A stretch of 64,000 bases of DNA, from assembly GCF_903994045.1 (NCBI RefSeq), contig NZ_CAJEWD010000003.1, positions 372,001 to 436,000 on the forward strand. Direction: 5' to 3'. The position numbers were made by a program, and so were the translations under genes. Positions 33,248 through 42,606 of the stretch are shown in pieces; position 1 is the first letter of the stretch, and each line of letters starts with the position of its first letter. The notes beneath the pieces are model-generated. The model did no database searches and was not told the DNA's origin. It was given only the letters and a program-made list of their open reading frames with translations. The DNA is from Jeotgalicoccus meleagridis (GTDB lineage Bacteria; Bacillota; Bacilli; Staphylococcales; Salinicoccaceae).

Positions 33248-34636
33248 TTGAAACACACAAAGACCAAGAAAAAATGGGAATTTCCTGATACATATGTCAT
33301 AGTGTTTGGAGTTTTATTACTCGCAGTTTTGGCAACTTACATTATGCCGGCAGGTACTTTTGATCGTGAGGAGATCGATGGGGTTACTACGATTGTTCCA
33401 GATACATATGAAGGTGTGACACAAGCACCTGCAGGTTTAATGGACATCTTTTTAGCAATTCAAACAGGGATGATTGAAAGTGCAGATATTATATTTTTAG
33501 TATTATTTGCAGGAGGAATGTTTGAAGTCATCTCTAGATCAGGCGCAATTCAAGCAGGTATATATTCTGCGATTGATGTAATGCGCGGGAAGGAATTTTT
33601 ACTACTAGCAACAATTATTACAATTTTTTCTATAGGTGGGGCAGTTGGAGCGCTCGGCAACTCAGTTATCGCTTTTGTCGCGCTTGGGGTCATGTTAGTT
33701 AAGGCCTTGAAGTTCGATGCAATTGTAGCAGTAGCAATTACCTTTAATGCGGCTTTTATTGGTTTTGCGGCAGGTTTTTTAAATCCTTATACAGTCGGTA
33801 TTGCACACAATATTGCAGAACTGCCTTTATTTTCAGGTCTTGGTTTTAGATTGATTGCCTTTGTAATTTTAACAGGTGTCACGATTTGGTATACTTGGCG
33901 CTATTGTAAAAAGATTTTAGAAGATCCGAATAAGAGTCTTATTGGAGTAGAAGATAGTGAAGAATCACTTGAGTTAGATAATGAATTTACCGCTCGTCAC
34001 AAGTGGATACTTGCTATTACAGCTTTAGGTTTGATTTTCTTTATTTTTGCAGTGATTAAGTTTCAGTGGACGACTAATCACATGGCTGCATTATTTATCC
34101 TAATTGCCATCATTACAGGTTACATTGGCAAAATGAACTACAATGAAATTGCGATTACTTTCATTGAAGGGTGTAAAGGCTTAATTTACGGTGCTTTAAT
34201 TATCGGATTAGCAAGAGCTGTCTTAGTTATCATGGAAGATGGTTTGGTTTTAGATACACTTGTTAATGCTTTATCAGAGCCACTTTCAGCACTACCACCC
34301 GTGGCAACAGCACTAGGTATGTTTATCATGAACTCTATCTTCAACTTCTTTGTACCATCAGGGAGTGGTCAAGCAGCAATTATGATGCCAATTCAAACAC
34401 CGCTCGCCGATATGATTGGGATTACGAGACAAGTATCGGTTTTAGCTTTTCAATTTGGTGATGGCTTTTCGAACTCCCTTTTCCCAACTTCAGGTACCTT
34501 AATGGCGAGTTTAGCAGTGGCAGGTGTGCCGTGGGTTAAGTGGGCAAAATGGTTCTTACCTTTATTTATTATCTGGTCAATCATTGCTATGATATTATTA
34601 GCTATAGCAGTTATGATTAACTTAGGACCGTTTTAA
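33248..34636 (+). CDS. YfcC-family transporter
   Basis: A 462-residue protein with about twelve membrane helices, of the YfcC/arginine-ornithine-antiporter-like group (formerly C4-dicarboxylate anaerobic carrier). It begins KHTKTKKKWEFPDTYVI and has the conserved MPAGTF near residue 35, GALGNSVIAFVALG, NPYTVGIAHNIAELP and FFVPSGSGQAAIMMPIQ. These are probably amino acid or peptide carriers; substrate unknown. The TTG at 33248 is seven bases after AAGGGGGA and is preferred over upstream in-frame starts that lack a ribosome site. Confidence 0.82.
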   Translation: MKHTKTKKKWEFPDTYVIVFGVLLLAVLATYIMPAGTFDREEIDGVTTIVPDTYEGVTQAPAGLMDIFLAIQTGMIESADIIFLVLFAGGMFEVISRSGAIQAGIYSAIDVMRGKEFLLLATIITIFSIGGAVGALGNSVIAFVALGVMLVKALKFDAIVAVAITFNAAFIGFAAGFLNPYTVGIAHNIAELPLFSGLGFRLIAFVILTGVTIWYTWRYCKKILEDPNKSLIGVEDSEESLELDNEFTARHKWILAITALGLIFFIFAVIKFQWTTNHMAALFILIAIITGYIGKMNYNEIAITFIEGCKGLIYGALIIGLARAVLVIMEDGLVLDTLVNALSEPLSALPPVATALGMFIMNSIFNFFVPSGSGQAAIMMPIQTPLADMIGITRQVSVLAFQFGDGFSNSLFPTSGTLMASLAVAGVPWVKWAKWFLPLFIIWSIIAMILLAIAVMINLGPF

Positions 34637-34666
34637 GACAACATTTTAGGAATAGGAGAGGGCACA

Positions 34667-35113
34667 ATGGAAATTTACAAATACAAAAATGAAGACATCG
34701 CAGCAAGCCCAGAAGATATCTTTCGTTTTGTTAATGATGATAAAGCGTTAAAGAGGATTTTTTCTATCTTAAAAGATGTTGAATATCATACCAAGGGTAG
34801 ACGTGTGAAAGGTTCAAAGTTTCGTATAACGCTAGGCGTTAGAAATAAGACCTATCGTTTTAGAAATGAAATCGTAGAAGCAGTTAAAGACCGCAGTATT
34901 ACAATGAAAACGAAACTAAAACAGGGCGTTATAACGACGGTATTTAATGTTACCCCAGTAGGTGAACATTCAAAACTAACTGTACAATCTAGTATTGAGA
35001 GTGGTATGGGTGTTAGAGTGTTTGTAATGACGACTAAACCGCTAGTAAAGGTTATAATGAATAAGGAAATGAACAAATTTATTGAAGAGGTTGAAGAATA
35101 TTCAGCTTCATAA
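34667..35113 (+). CDS. SRPBCC-fold protein
   Basis: A 148-residue protein with the polyketide-cyclase/START-like pattern: a first strand (EIYKYKNEDIAASPEDIFRF), beta strands in the middle (FNVTPVGEHSKLTVQSS) and a long C-terminal helix (about 120-145). No catalytic residues can be named; a hydrophobic ligand or lipid is likely. GGAGAGGG precedes the ATG. It starts 31 bp after the YfcC stop and ends 14 bp before the pseudouridine synthase start, so it may be co-transcribed with both. Confidence 0.65.
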   Translation: MEIYKYKNEDIAASPEDIFRFVNDDKALKRIFSILKDVEYHTKGRRVKGSKFRITLGVRNKTYRFRNEIVEAVKDRSITMKTKLKQGVITTVFNVTPVGEHSKLTVQSSIESGMGVRVFVMTTKPLVKVIMNKEMNKFIEEVEEYSAS

Positions 35114-35126
35114 GTGGGGATTTAGA

Positions 35127-36011
35127 ATGCACAAAAAGAAGAGAGAAAGTAATGAATGGTCTGTAGAAAGTAAGACTACACTGTTAGAATTTCTGTTTAC
35201 AGTTATGCCGAAGAAAAGCCGAAGCACTGTAAAAGGGATTTTAAAACGTGGACAAGTCACAATTAATGGTAGACCAACGACTCAGTTTGATGAACCTTTA
35301 AAAAAAGGTGATATCGTCACTGTCAAAGACAGAGCAGCATCATCTGATATAAAACTAAAAGGTATCGACATTGTCTATGAAGATGATGATTTGATGGTGA
35401 TCGATAAGATGCATGGTCTATTAACGATGGGATCTAAAACTGAAAAGAAACAAACCGCTTTTCGTATGTTGATGGATTACGTTAAGAGTATGCATGAGAA
35501 TAATAGAATTTTCATTGTGCATCGACTGGATAGGGATACTTCTGGACTGTTGATTTTTGCGAAATCCAGAATGATTCAACAAAAACTACAAAACACTTGG
35601 ACAGAGACAGTTGATAATAGAAGTTACGTCGCTTTAGTAGAAGGTAAGGTTGAAAAAGACGGTAGTATTACATCTTGGTTAACTGAAGATAAGATTTATA
35701 AAATGCATTCTAGTCCTAAACCAAATAAAGAAGGACAAAAAGCAGTTACTCATTATAAAGTAACCAAATCAAATCGTAGATTTACCTTATTAGAAGTGAA
35801 ATTAGAAACGGGTCGAAAAAATCAAATTCGTGTGCATATGGAGACAATCGGTCACCCAATTGTTGGGGATAAGAAATACGGAGCGTCTACCAATCCAATT
35901 AATCGACTGGGCCTTCATGCAAGCGTACTAGAATTCACTCATCCAACGACTGGTAAGAAATTAAAATTCAAATCGAACGCCCCTAAGAGTTTTACTAGAG
36001 GGTTTAAGTAA
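35127..36011 (+). CDS. RluD-family RNA pseudouridine synthase
   Basis: A 294-residue enzyme with an N-terminal S4 RNA-binding domain (about 20-80, KSRSTVKGILKRGQVTINGR) and the catalytic domain with HRLDRDTSGLLIFAKS, where the first Asp of the RLDRDTSG motif is the nucleophile. It changes uridines to pseudouridine in rRNA or tRNA; the target is not evident. GTGGGGA lies six bases before the ATG at 35127; longer in-frame starts reach back into the preceding gene and are rejected. Confidence 0.9.
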   Translation: MHKKKRESNEWSVESKTTLLEFLFTVMPKKSRSTVKGILKRGQVTINGRPTTQFDEPLKKGDIVTVKDRAASSDIKLKGIDIVYEDDDLMVIDKMHGLLTMGSKTEKKQTAFRMLMDYVKSMHENNRIFIVHRLDRDTSGLLIFAKSRMIQQKLQNTWTETVDNRSYVALVEGKVEKDGSITSWLTEDKIYKMHSSPKPNKEGQKAVTHYKVTKSNRRFTLLEVKLETGRKNQIRVHMETIGHPIVGDKKYGASTNPINRLGLHASVLEFTHPTTGKKLKFKSNAPKSFTRGFK

Positions 36012-36040
36012 AAAAAGATGAGCATTTGCTCATCTTTTTT
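36011..36040. terminator. Bidirectional terminator
   Basis: AAAAAAGATGAGCA pairs with TGCTCATCTTTTTT around a TT loop between two convergent genes. Confidence 0.9.
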
Positions 36041-36510
36041 TAATTCATTTCTTTAGAAATATCTACCCATTTAGGGAAGTTTGTAAAGGTTTCTAATTCT
36101 TCTATAGTGATTTCAATGGCACTATTCGCACTGCCACAAGCAGGATAAACGGTATCAAATCTTCTCAGTGATTCATCTAAGTAAACTGTGACATCATTCT
36201 TCAAACCAAATGGACAAACACCGCCAGGTGGGTGGCCAGTTAATGCTTCGACTTGGTCACCTTTAATCATTTTAGCTTTAACTCCAAATTCAGCTTTGAA
36301 TTTAGCATTTGCTATTTTTACATCTCCAGCCATAACGACTACGACGGTCTGATCATTTACATGAAATGCCATAGTTTTAGCAATTTCTTCCTCTTTACAA
36401 TTCAGTGCTAAAGCAGCATCCTTAACTGTTGCACTTGATTCTCCCAATACTTGAATTCTATCATCAGCTTGATGCTTTTTAAGGCTTTCTTTAACGGATT
36501 CTATTGTCAT
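36040..36510 (-). CDS. YbaK/EbsC-type aminoacyl-tRNA deacylase
   Basis: A 156-residue protein of the YbaK/ProX-like family, which removes wrong amino acids from tRNA (for example Cys or Ala from tRNA-Pro). It has the GDVKIANAKFKAEFG lysine-rich motif and GHPPGGVCPFGL near residue 100, both typical. GGAGG lies seven bases before the ATG at 36510; the longer frame to 36543 has no ribosome site. Stand-alone gene. Confidence 0.88.
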   Translation of the reverse strand: MTIESVKESLKKHQADDRIQVLGESSATVKDAALALNCKEEEIAKTMAFHVNDQTVVVVMAGDVKIANAKFKAEFGVKAKMIKGDQVEALTGHPPGGVCPFGLKNDVTVYLDESLRRFDTVYPACGSANSAIEITIEELETFTNFPKWVDISKEMN

Positions 36511-36814
36511 AATTATCCTCCATCTAACTTTCAAATAATTCACACGGTTTTCAAGTTGAAATTTGTATGTTAGTATACCATATTGTCTAATGCTTTTATA
36601 TAAAGCTTAAATAACTTCCGTTTAGTTAGTGAGTTTTTCTCACTGCGTTTACCTATATGCATTTGCATATAGCGATTACTTTCATTTTTTGTGCAATTTT
36701 TTTAAGGGATGGTTTATTCCCAAATTTTCACCAGCAACAAGCATCATAAGTGCTGATAGTTTTTATGTGTATTTGATGATGCCAATTTTACAGTATTATA
36801 GGAGGGTATTTTTT
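36511..36814. promoter_or_regulatory. Regulatory gap before the BCCT transporter with inverted repeats
   Basis: This 300-bp gap holds no gene. It contains TATATGCATTTGCATATA (36654-36671), an 8-bp inverted repeat with a 2-base spacer that could be an operator, and just before it AGTGAGTTTTTCTCACT, a small hairpin. Further on GGGATGGTTTATTCCC could form another stem. An AT-rich promoter region is likely, but I cannot fix the -35 and -10. The frame that runs through it from 36629 has no ribosome site and is not coding. Confidence 0.4.
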
Positions 36815-38467
36815 ATGAGAGAAAAAAGATCAGTCCTCACACCGGTCTTTTATGTTTCGATCATAGCAGCAGGTATCTTCATTTTATGGGGTGCGTTTTT
36901 CCCGGGAAATGTTGAGTCTGTTTTAAGCATCGTCAACGACTTTATTTCGAATAAGCTCGGTTGGGTTTATATGTTAGCGATGACGGCATTTGTAGTATTT
37001 GCAATCTATTTAATCTTTAGTCCCTACGGAAAAATCCGTTTAGGTAGACAGGATGAGAAACCACAATATAGTTACTTCACTTGGTTCTCTTTCTTATTTA
37101 CAGCAGGTATGGGTGTTGGACTTGTCTTCTATGGAGTCAATGAACCTGTCACTCACTTCCATAACCCACCTTCAGCGGAACCAGCATCAGTTTTAGCTCA
37201 AGAAGAGTCTATGATGCACACATTATTCCACTGGGGATTACATCCATGGGGTGTATACGCAATAGTTGGTTTAACACTTGCATACTTTAACTTTAGACAT
37301 AACGCGCCACTTCTAATGAGTTCAGCGCTATCTCCATTAATTGGTGATCGTTCTAAAGGATGGTTAGGTACAGGTATTGACTCACTTGCAGTGTTTGGAA
37401 CAATTTTTGGTATTGCTACTTCTCTTGGACTTGGTGCGACTCAAATTACAGCGGGTCTAAGTTATAGTTTTGATGGTATTGAAAATAACGTTTGGACTCA
37501 AACGATTATCGTTTTAATTATTACAGTGGCTTTTGTTATTTCAGCTTCTACAGGCGTCAACAAGGGAATTCGCTATTTGAGTATAGGGAACGTCATCATA
37601 GCAGTTGCATTGATGGTCTTTGTATTTATATTTGGTTCATCTGTACAGATGATTGAATCATTTATGACTAACTTAGCGAACTACTTAAATAACATTGTCA
37701 GTATGACGTTAGGTATGAATTCATTTACAGGTGATCGTTCATTCTTAAATGACTGGACACTGTTCTACTGGGCATGGTGGATCGGTTGGTCAGCCTTTGT
37801 AGGTAGCTTTATTGCACGTGTATCACGTGGTAGAACTATTAGAGAGTTCATCATCGGTGTGATGGGTGTACCAGTATTATTCAGTGCAATTTGGTTTGCG
37901 ATTTTCGGTGTTGCAGGAATTGAATCGGATAATCTTTTAGGTGGAGGTATATATAGCCTAATCGAATCTCAAGGGAATGAAGTTGCATTATTCGCATTCT
38001 TAGAAAACTATCCAGCTGCACCAGTGATTATGGGTATTGCAATTCTACTTATTGCATCATTCTTCGTCACTTCAGCAGACAGTGGTACATTTGTATTGAG
38101 TATGCTAACAACAGGTGGTTCTCTCAATCCACCACTTAAAGTTAAGTTAATTTGGGGTGCTATTTTAGCAGGTACAGCAATCGTGCTATTATGGTCAGGT
38201 GGTTTATCAGCCTTAGAAATGGCAATGTTAATCGCTGCCTTCCCGTTCACTTTCATAGTACTCATGCTTGGGATATCTCTGTTCAAAGCATTGCGGAGCG
38301 AGTATGGAATTATCAAATTAGAAAGAGAACAACTACTTTATGAATCTTCTTATAGAGAAGAAACTAAGAGAAAACTTCAAGAACAAAGAGAATCTTTCGA
38401 AGAAACATTACCAGAAGAAATTGCACCACATCTTGCGGATGATGGTAGTGGAGAAGATAATAAATAA
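36815..38467 (+). CDS. BCCT-family glycine betaine/choline transporter
   Basis: A 550-residue transporter with twelve membrane helices. It carries the family marks GMGVGLVFYGVNEPVTHF (glycine-rich helix) and the tryptophan segment FYWAWWIGWSAFVGSFIARVSRGRT. These Na+-coupled carriers take up betaine, choline or carnitine against osmotic stress. The acidic/basic C-terminal tail (about 490-550, rich in Glu, Arg and Gln) is of the kind that senses osmotic or membrane state. GGAGGG lies nine bases before the ATG at 36815. Single gene, followed by a terminator. Confidence 0.92.
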   Translation: MREKRSVLTPVFYVSIIAAGIFILWGAFFPGNVESVLSIVNDFISNKLGWVYMLAMTAFVVFAIYLIFSPYGKIRLGRQDEKPQYSYFTWFSFLFTAGMGVGLVFYGVNEPVTHFHNPPSAEPASVLAQEESMMHTLFHWGLHPWGVYAIVGLTLAYFNFRHNAPLLMSSALSPLIGDRSKGWLGTGIDSLAVFGTIFGIATSLGLGATQITAGLSYSFDGIENNVWTQTIIVLIITVAFVISASTGVNKGIRYLSIGNVIIAVALMVFVFIFGSSVQMIESFMTNLANYLNNIVSMTLGMNSFTGDRSFLNDWTLFYWAWWIGWSAFVGSFIARVSRGRTIREFIIGVMGVPVLFSAIWFAIFGVAGIESDNLLGGGIYSLIESQGNEVALFAFLENYPAAPVIMGIAILLIASFFVTSADSGTFVLSMLTTGGSLNPPLKVKLIWGAILAGTAIVLLWSGGLSALEMAMLIAAFPFTFIVLMLGISLFKALRSEYGIIKLEREQLLYESSYREETKRKLQEQRESFEETLPEEIAPHLADDGSGEDNK

Positions 38468-38476
38468 GTGATTGAT

Positions 38477-38507
38477 TAAGCCGGCCAGATGGTCGGCTTA
38501 TTTTTTT
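38477..38507 (+). terminator. Terminator after the BCCT gene
   Basis: TAAGCCGGCC pairs with GGTCGGCTTA (one G-U) around AGAT, followed by seven T. Confidence 0.88.
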
Positions 38508-38571
38508 ATGATTAAAGTTATAAAAAAAGGGGATAGTATAAAAATATAGAAATTCACTAGGAGTGTGTGTG

Positions 38572-38967
38572 ATGGGAATATTTGATTTCCTAAAAGGTGA
38601 AAATAATGAAGAAGACACATTGCCAAAAGAGAAATTTATAGAATTATCCACTGGTTTAGACGATTTTGAAGATCCATCTTGGGCTCAAGTTGAAAGTGCA
38701 CTAAAAGATGTTGACGAAAGTGAAGATAGCTTTGCGACTTTATCTTTTAATCATTATGGTCTAGCGATTGATGCGATTCAATGTGCCATGGTGGATGGAG
38801 AATATGTTTTTGAAGCATTGCCTGCTCAAGAGTCCGAAGAATTTGGTAAGATTTATCACCGAGATGATTTGACCTATGAAGAGGTACTGGAACGTTTTAA
38901 ATTATTCTATGAAGAACAAAAAGTTAAGGATTACCATACATTTGAAGAAGATTCATTTAATTCATGA
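38572..38967 (+). CDS. Acidic cytoplasmic protein of unknown function
   Basis: A 131-residue, strongly acidic protein without membrane segments or Cys clusters, beginning MGIFDFLKGENNEE and holding AQVESALKDVDESEDSFATLSF and YGLAIDAIQCAMVDGEYVFEALP. I do not recognise the family; the alternating strand-helix pattern suggests an immunity-protein-like or small regulatory fold, which is only an impression. AGGAG lies eight bases before the ATG at 38572; earlier in-frame GTG codons are inside or just after it. A terminator follows. Confidence 0.6.
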   Translation: MGIFDFLKGENNEEDTLPKEKFIELSTGLDDFEDPSWAQVESALKDVDESEDSFATLSFNHYGLAIDAIQCAMVDGEYVFEALPAQESEEFGKIYHRDDLTYEEVLERFKLFYEEQKVKDYHTFEEDSFNS

Positions 38968-38997
38968 AGAGAGATAGAAGATTTAGTGACTAAATAA

Positions 38998-39039
38998 ACC
39001 CGTGCGTTAGCTTCTCCCCTTGAGATCTAACGTACGGGT
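38998..39039. terminator. Terminator
   Basis: ACCCGTGCGTTAG pairs with CTAACGTACGGGT around a 16-base loop, between two convergent genes. Confidence 0.75.
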
Positions 39040-39093
39040 CTTCAAACTGTTTTAAATGAGATACTAATGTTGAAAATAATATGTTTTAAATTT

Positions 39094-39546
39094 TTAAACA
39101 ATACCCTGTATTCTTAAAATGATTTCTGCAATTATTGCAGAACCGAGGTAAGTGCCAAGTAGCACTAACATGCCAACAATTATCGTTTTCCATCCCATCT
39201 TTGCAAAATCCACCCAAGAGTTACCGATAGAAATTCCAGCATAAGCTAGAATAGGTGTAGTCAATGAAAGTAAGTTTACTTCGGATGTCCACTCTGAAAT
39301 TTTTTCAGCTCCTGGAACACCTGGAATAGTAACAAAGAAGGCTAATAAACCAATATATGCTATTGAAGGTAGTTTGAATGGTAAGATCTCATGAATAACC
39401 ATACCTATCAAAACAATCACCATAAGTGTAATGATACCTGGTAAAGCTGTCACAGGCATGACTTCGTAGCCAATGAAATTCCCGACTAGAGTCATGATAG
39501 CAACAATACTTAAAGTTAATGTCCAATCTATTAATTTACTAATCAT
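39094..39546 (-). CDS. Small membrane protein, partner of the DUF3100 protein
   Basis: A 150-residue protein with four or five membrane segments (about 10-28, 35-55, 62-78, 95-112 and 120-145) and a conserved-looking ILAYAGISIGNSWVDFAKMGW near residue 105. The start overlaps the stop of the DUF3100 gene by 4 bp (ATGA), typical of two parts of one membrane complex. I know no named family. Together with the upstream amidohydrolase it suggests a two-part transporter for an acylated amino acid or similar compound. Confidence 0.6.
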   Translation of the reverse strand: MISKLIDWTLTLSIVAIMTLVGNFIGYEVMPVTALPGIITLMVIVLIGMVIHEILPFKLPSIAYIGLLAFFVTIPGVPGAEKISEWTSEVNLLSLTTPILAYAGISIGNSWVDFAKMGWKTIIVGMLVLLGTYLGSAIIAEIILRIQGIV

Positions 39547-40355
39547 GACTCTGAGTCTCCTTTAATTTTTCTGTTTTTAAATTTACTTACAAGTTGATAA
39601 TATTTTTCTGTCAGCGGTAGTCCAATAAATATACTCATGTAAAGTCCAGTAACTGAGGTGAGTAAATTACTTGCACCAGAATAAGCAGTGATTAAGTCAG
39701 CCTGTTCAGGATACATGGCAACCAGTGGTCCGAGTGAAGCCGCGGTCATACTCCCACTACCAATTCCTGTTGCCATAGCGAATGATAGAGGACTGATTGG
39801 TAATATGGAAGCAAGTAAACCAGAGGTAAGACCTAGGAAAATTGCACCAAAAATAGTTCCGAAAATATACATTGAAACTACTCCGCGACCTTCTGGAGAA
39901 GAGATACCATATTTTTCTGAAATAAGTGCCAAGTTTGCCTCACGTCCAATAGAGTGAGTCATTCCTATAGTTTCTCTTTTTAGACCTAAAAATACTGCAA
40001 CAGGTAAAGCAACTAAGATAGTTGCTAGGTTACCAAACTCTTGAAAGATGAGTGCTGGTCCAGCCTGAATGAGCTCAGGTAATGCGGGTCCTGCTTGAAC
40101 ACCAAATTTCGCGATTAATAATGTCACAGACATAAACACTAGAGATTCAGCTTTACTTGACTGAACTTTGTTAATTAATGGAGTGAAAAAAGTAAGTAGT
40201 CCAATAATAACCGCATAGAGCATTGGAAGTAACAAAATTGTTCCGGGACCAATTGAAATTTCATGTGTACCAATCAGTTCAGTGATGATGACAATTGCGA
40301 AAACTACAAAGTGTAAGCGCCAGTCAGTCCATAGATTAGTTTTAGTATTTTCCAT
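39543..40355 (-). CDS. DUF3100-type membrane protein
   Basis: A 270-residue membrane protein with about eight segments. It has SIGPGTILLLPMLYAVIIG near residue 35, RETIGMTHSIGREANLALI in the middle and MATGIGSGSMTAASLGPLVA near residue 200, in line with DUF3100. The Gly/Ser-rich stretch could line a substrate path. It lies 13 bp after an M20 amidohydrolase gene, an association known for this family, and overlaps the next small membrane gene by 4 bp. Putative transporter; substrate unknown. Confidence 0.7.
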   Translation of the reverse strand: MENTKTNLWTDWRLHFVVFAIVIITELIGTHEISIGPGTILLLPMLYAVIIGLLTFFTPLINKVQSSKAESLVFMSVTLLIAKFGVQAGPALPELIQAGPALIFQEFGNLATILVALPVAVFLGLKRETIGMTHSIGREANLALISEKYGISSPEGRGVVSMYIFGTIFGAIFLGLTSGLLASILPISPLSFAMATGIGSGSMTAASLGPLVAMYPEQADLITAYSGASNLLTSVTGLYMSIFIGLPLTEKYYQLVSKFKNRKIKGDSES

Positions 40356-40368
40356 GTATGATCCTCTT

Positions 40369-41547
40369 TTATTTGTTTTTATTCATATACTCGACAGTAG
40401 TTTTGGCTAATATCTTTGCAGCCACACCGAGTGCACGTTCATCAATGTCGAATTTTGGATGATGGTGAGGGTATGGTTCTTCACTTCCTTCAACTTGTGC
40501 GCCGGTAAAGAAGTACGTCCCTTTCACTTCTTGCAGATAATAAGAGTAGTCCTCGCCGCCCATAATTGGTTCGGTTTCATTAATTTCTTTAACTTCAGGT
40601 ACAGTTTTCGCAACATCGACTAAGAAGTTTGTTTCATCTTCATGGTTTATTAAAACAGGATAACCTCGCTCATAGTTAAATTCAAAATCGGCACCAGATA
40701 AATGACAAGTACCTTCAATCACTCTCAGCATTTCTTCTTCCATCAGTGCTCGTGTTTCTTCATTTAATGTTCGAACAGTTCCCTTAATTTTTGCAGTATT
40801 AGCAATTACATTGTATGGTCCGATAGCTTCAAAAGAGCAAACTGATAAGACAGCAGATTGAAGTGGATTCACTCGTCTACTTACTATTTGTTGGAAGTTG
40901 CTGACTAGTTGTGAGGCAATCAAAATGCTATCTTTAGTATCTTGAGGATAAGCACCATGTCCACCTCTGCCAAGAATAGTTACTTCAAACGAGTCTGAAG
41001 AAGCTTGTAGTGCGTCTGTTCTGTAGTTGATTTCATATAAAGGCATTTGAGCTTGAAGATGTGTTCCAAAAATTACATCTACCCCTTCTAAAGCGCCGTC
41101 TTCAATCATTGGTCTAGCACCACCTGGTGGTAACTCCTCAGCATGTTGATGAATGAAAACAACAGTTCCATGTAGCTCATCTTTATGCTTATTTAAGGCT
41201 TTAGCAACACCGAGTAAAGTTGCAGTATGTCCATCGTGACCGCAAGCATGCATCACACCATCATTGACTGATTTAAAATCAAGTTCAGTCTCTTCCTGAA
41301 TCGGTAAGGCATCAAAGTCAGCACGTAAGGCAACTGTAGGGCCGTCATGACTTCCTTTTAAATATGCAACTACACCATTACCCCCAACACCAGTTTTTAC
41401 CTCATGACCTAATTTTTCATGAAATGAAGCAATAAATTTTGGTGTTTCAACTTCCTCAAAAGATAATTCAGGATGTTTATGTAAGTGTCTTCTTATCTCG
41501 ATTATCTCCTCATTTAACCCCTCAATTGTTTTAAAAAGTTCTTCCAC
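40369..41547 (-). CDS. M20-family amidohydrolase (N-acyl-amino acid/indole-acetyl type)
   Basis: A 392-residue metallo-amidohydrolase of the M20D group (IAA-amino acid hydrolase, hippurate hydrolase). The metal ligands appear in HACGHDGHTATLLG (about 97-110), HQHAEELPPGG (about 133-143) and MGGEDYSYYL (about 330-340), with a C-terminal PHHHPKFDID. It cleaves an amide between an acyl group and an amino acid. As first gene of an operon with two membrane proteins, it probably acts on what they import. Confidence 0.88.
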   Translation of the reverse strand: MEELFKTIEGLNEEIIEIRRHLHKHPELSFEEVETPKFIASFHEKLGHEVKTGVGGNGVVAYLKGSHDGPTVALRADFDALPIQEETELDFKSVNDGVMHACGHDGHTATLLGVAKALNKHKDELHGTVVFIHQHAEELPPGGARPMIEDGALEGVDVIFGTHLQAQMPLYEINYRTDALQASSDSFEVTILGRGGHGAYPQDTKDSILIASQLVSNFQQIVSRRVNPLQSAVLSVCSFEAIGPYNVIANTAKIKGTVRTLNEETRALMEEEMLRVIEGTCHLSGADFEFNYERGYPVLINHEDETNFLVDVAKTVPEVKEINETEPIMGGEDYSYYLQEVKGTYFFTGAQVEGSEEPYPHHHPKFDIDERALGVAAKILAKTTVEYMNKNK

Positions 41548-41679
41548 AGTAACAAACCCCTTTCTTAAATGTCTATTATAGTGTAAAAGTATAAACTTAA
41601 TTATCTTTCAAGTCAAAATAGTTTGAAATAAATAAGTGATAAAAATATACTTACCAAAATTTATGATAAGTATATCTTT

Positions 41680-42537
41680 TCACTTATTAAGTTCCTCTAA
41701 TAATTTTGTTTCAGCTAAGGGACTGTCGATAATACTTCTAATAATATACTGAGCTGCCAAGGTATGGTGATGGCTATCGCCTTCTAAGTCACTTAATAAA
41801 TATTCATATAATTCATTAATAGAATATTGTTTCATGAGTAACAAGTTGCGGTATTTATCTAAGGTGTAGTGATCGATATTAAAGAATGAGTCAAGATAGA
41901 TGTCATTTTCTAAATATCTATTGATGGCATTTAAAACAAGTGACATAGCAAAGTGGTTTAAATGTCTTAAACTTTCTCTCTGGTCATTAAGTTTTTTATA
42001 GTAATCTGAGAGAAATAAGTGACATTTAATTATGAGATAAGTATTCTTGGATTGTGCAATCTTTTCTTTATATAGATTGATAATTAAATCTTCATTCGAC
42101 ATAGCTTGATGTTTTAGATAAAAGGCATAACCTTCTTCAATGCTAAGGGGGCCATTCATGCTGAGGTAGACTAAGAAAGTAGTGTATTTTATAAGTGGTA
42201 GTATATCGTGATTAGCTGTGTAGACAGGCTTGATAGTGAGATTTTCAAGACTTAAACTTGTTTCATGTTCACCTAATCTTTGGAGCAATTCATTTTTGTT
42301 ACCTGACACTTTCAAATGATGTGCTTTTAAAAGTTTTTTCAAAGTAGGTATAGTGAATTGTGATAATCGAAGGGTGATGTCATTTGATTCGTATAAGTAT
42401 TCATGATCTAGCAATCTATGAAGACGAGCATCGTTAGGTTCTTCATGATTTTGTAACCAATAATCGTAGACACTTAGCTGATCAAAGGTTTTATTGTTAA
42501 TCTGTTGGATAAATAAAAGATCGCTTGCACTTATCAT
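41680..42537 (-). CDS. SAP-like domain protein of unknown function
   Basis: A 285-residue protein. Residues about 60-92 (FTIPTLKKLLKAHHLKVSGN followed by KNELLQRLGEH) match the helix-turn-helix of SAP domains, which bind DNA. The rest is mostly helical and Leu/Tyr-rich, without known motifs. The start is the ATG at 42537 behind AAAGGGGTGGTG; a longer frame to 42693 crosses the divergent promoter region and the next gene and is rejected. Single gene. Confidence 0.62.
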   Translation of the reverse strand: MISASDLLFIQQINNKTFDQLSVYDYWLQNHEEPNDARLHRLLDHEYLYESNDITLRLSQFTIPTLKKLLKAHHLKVSGNKNELLQRLGEHETSLSLENLTIKPVYTANHDILPLIKYTTFLVYLSMNGPLSIEEGYAFYLKHQAMSNEDLIINLYKEKIAQSKNTYLIIKCHLFLSDYYKKLNDQRESLRHLNHFAMSLVLNAINRYLENDIYLDSFFNIDHYTLDKYRNLLLMKQYSINELYEYLLSDLEGDSHHHTLAAQYIIRSIIDSPLAETKLLEELNK

Positions 42538-42606
42538 GACACCACCCCTTTTGCGAACGTACGTTTGATATAAGTATAAACAAAATACAGAGTGAGGTGA
42601 AGAAAT

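Noticed and set aside
36629-36814. N-terminal extension of the BCCT transporter
   Set aside because: The extension has no ribosome site, contains inverted repeats and odd composition, while GGAGGG and ATG at 36815 give the normal family start.
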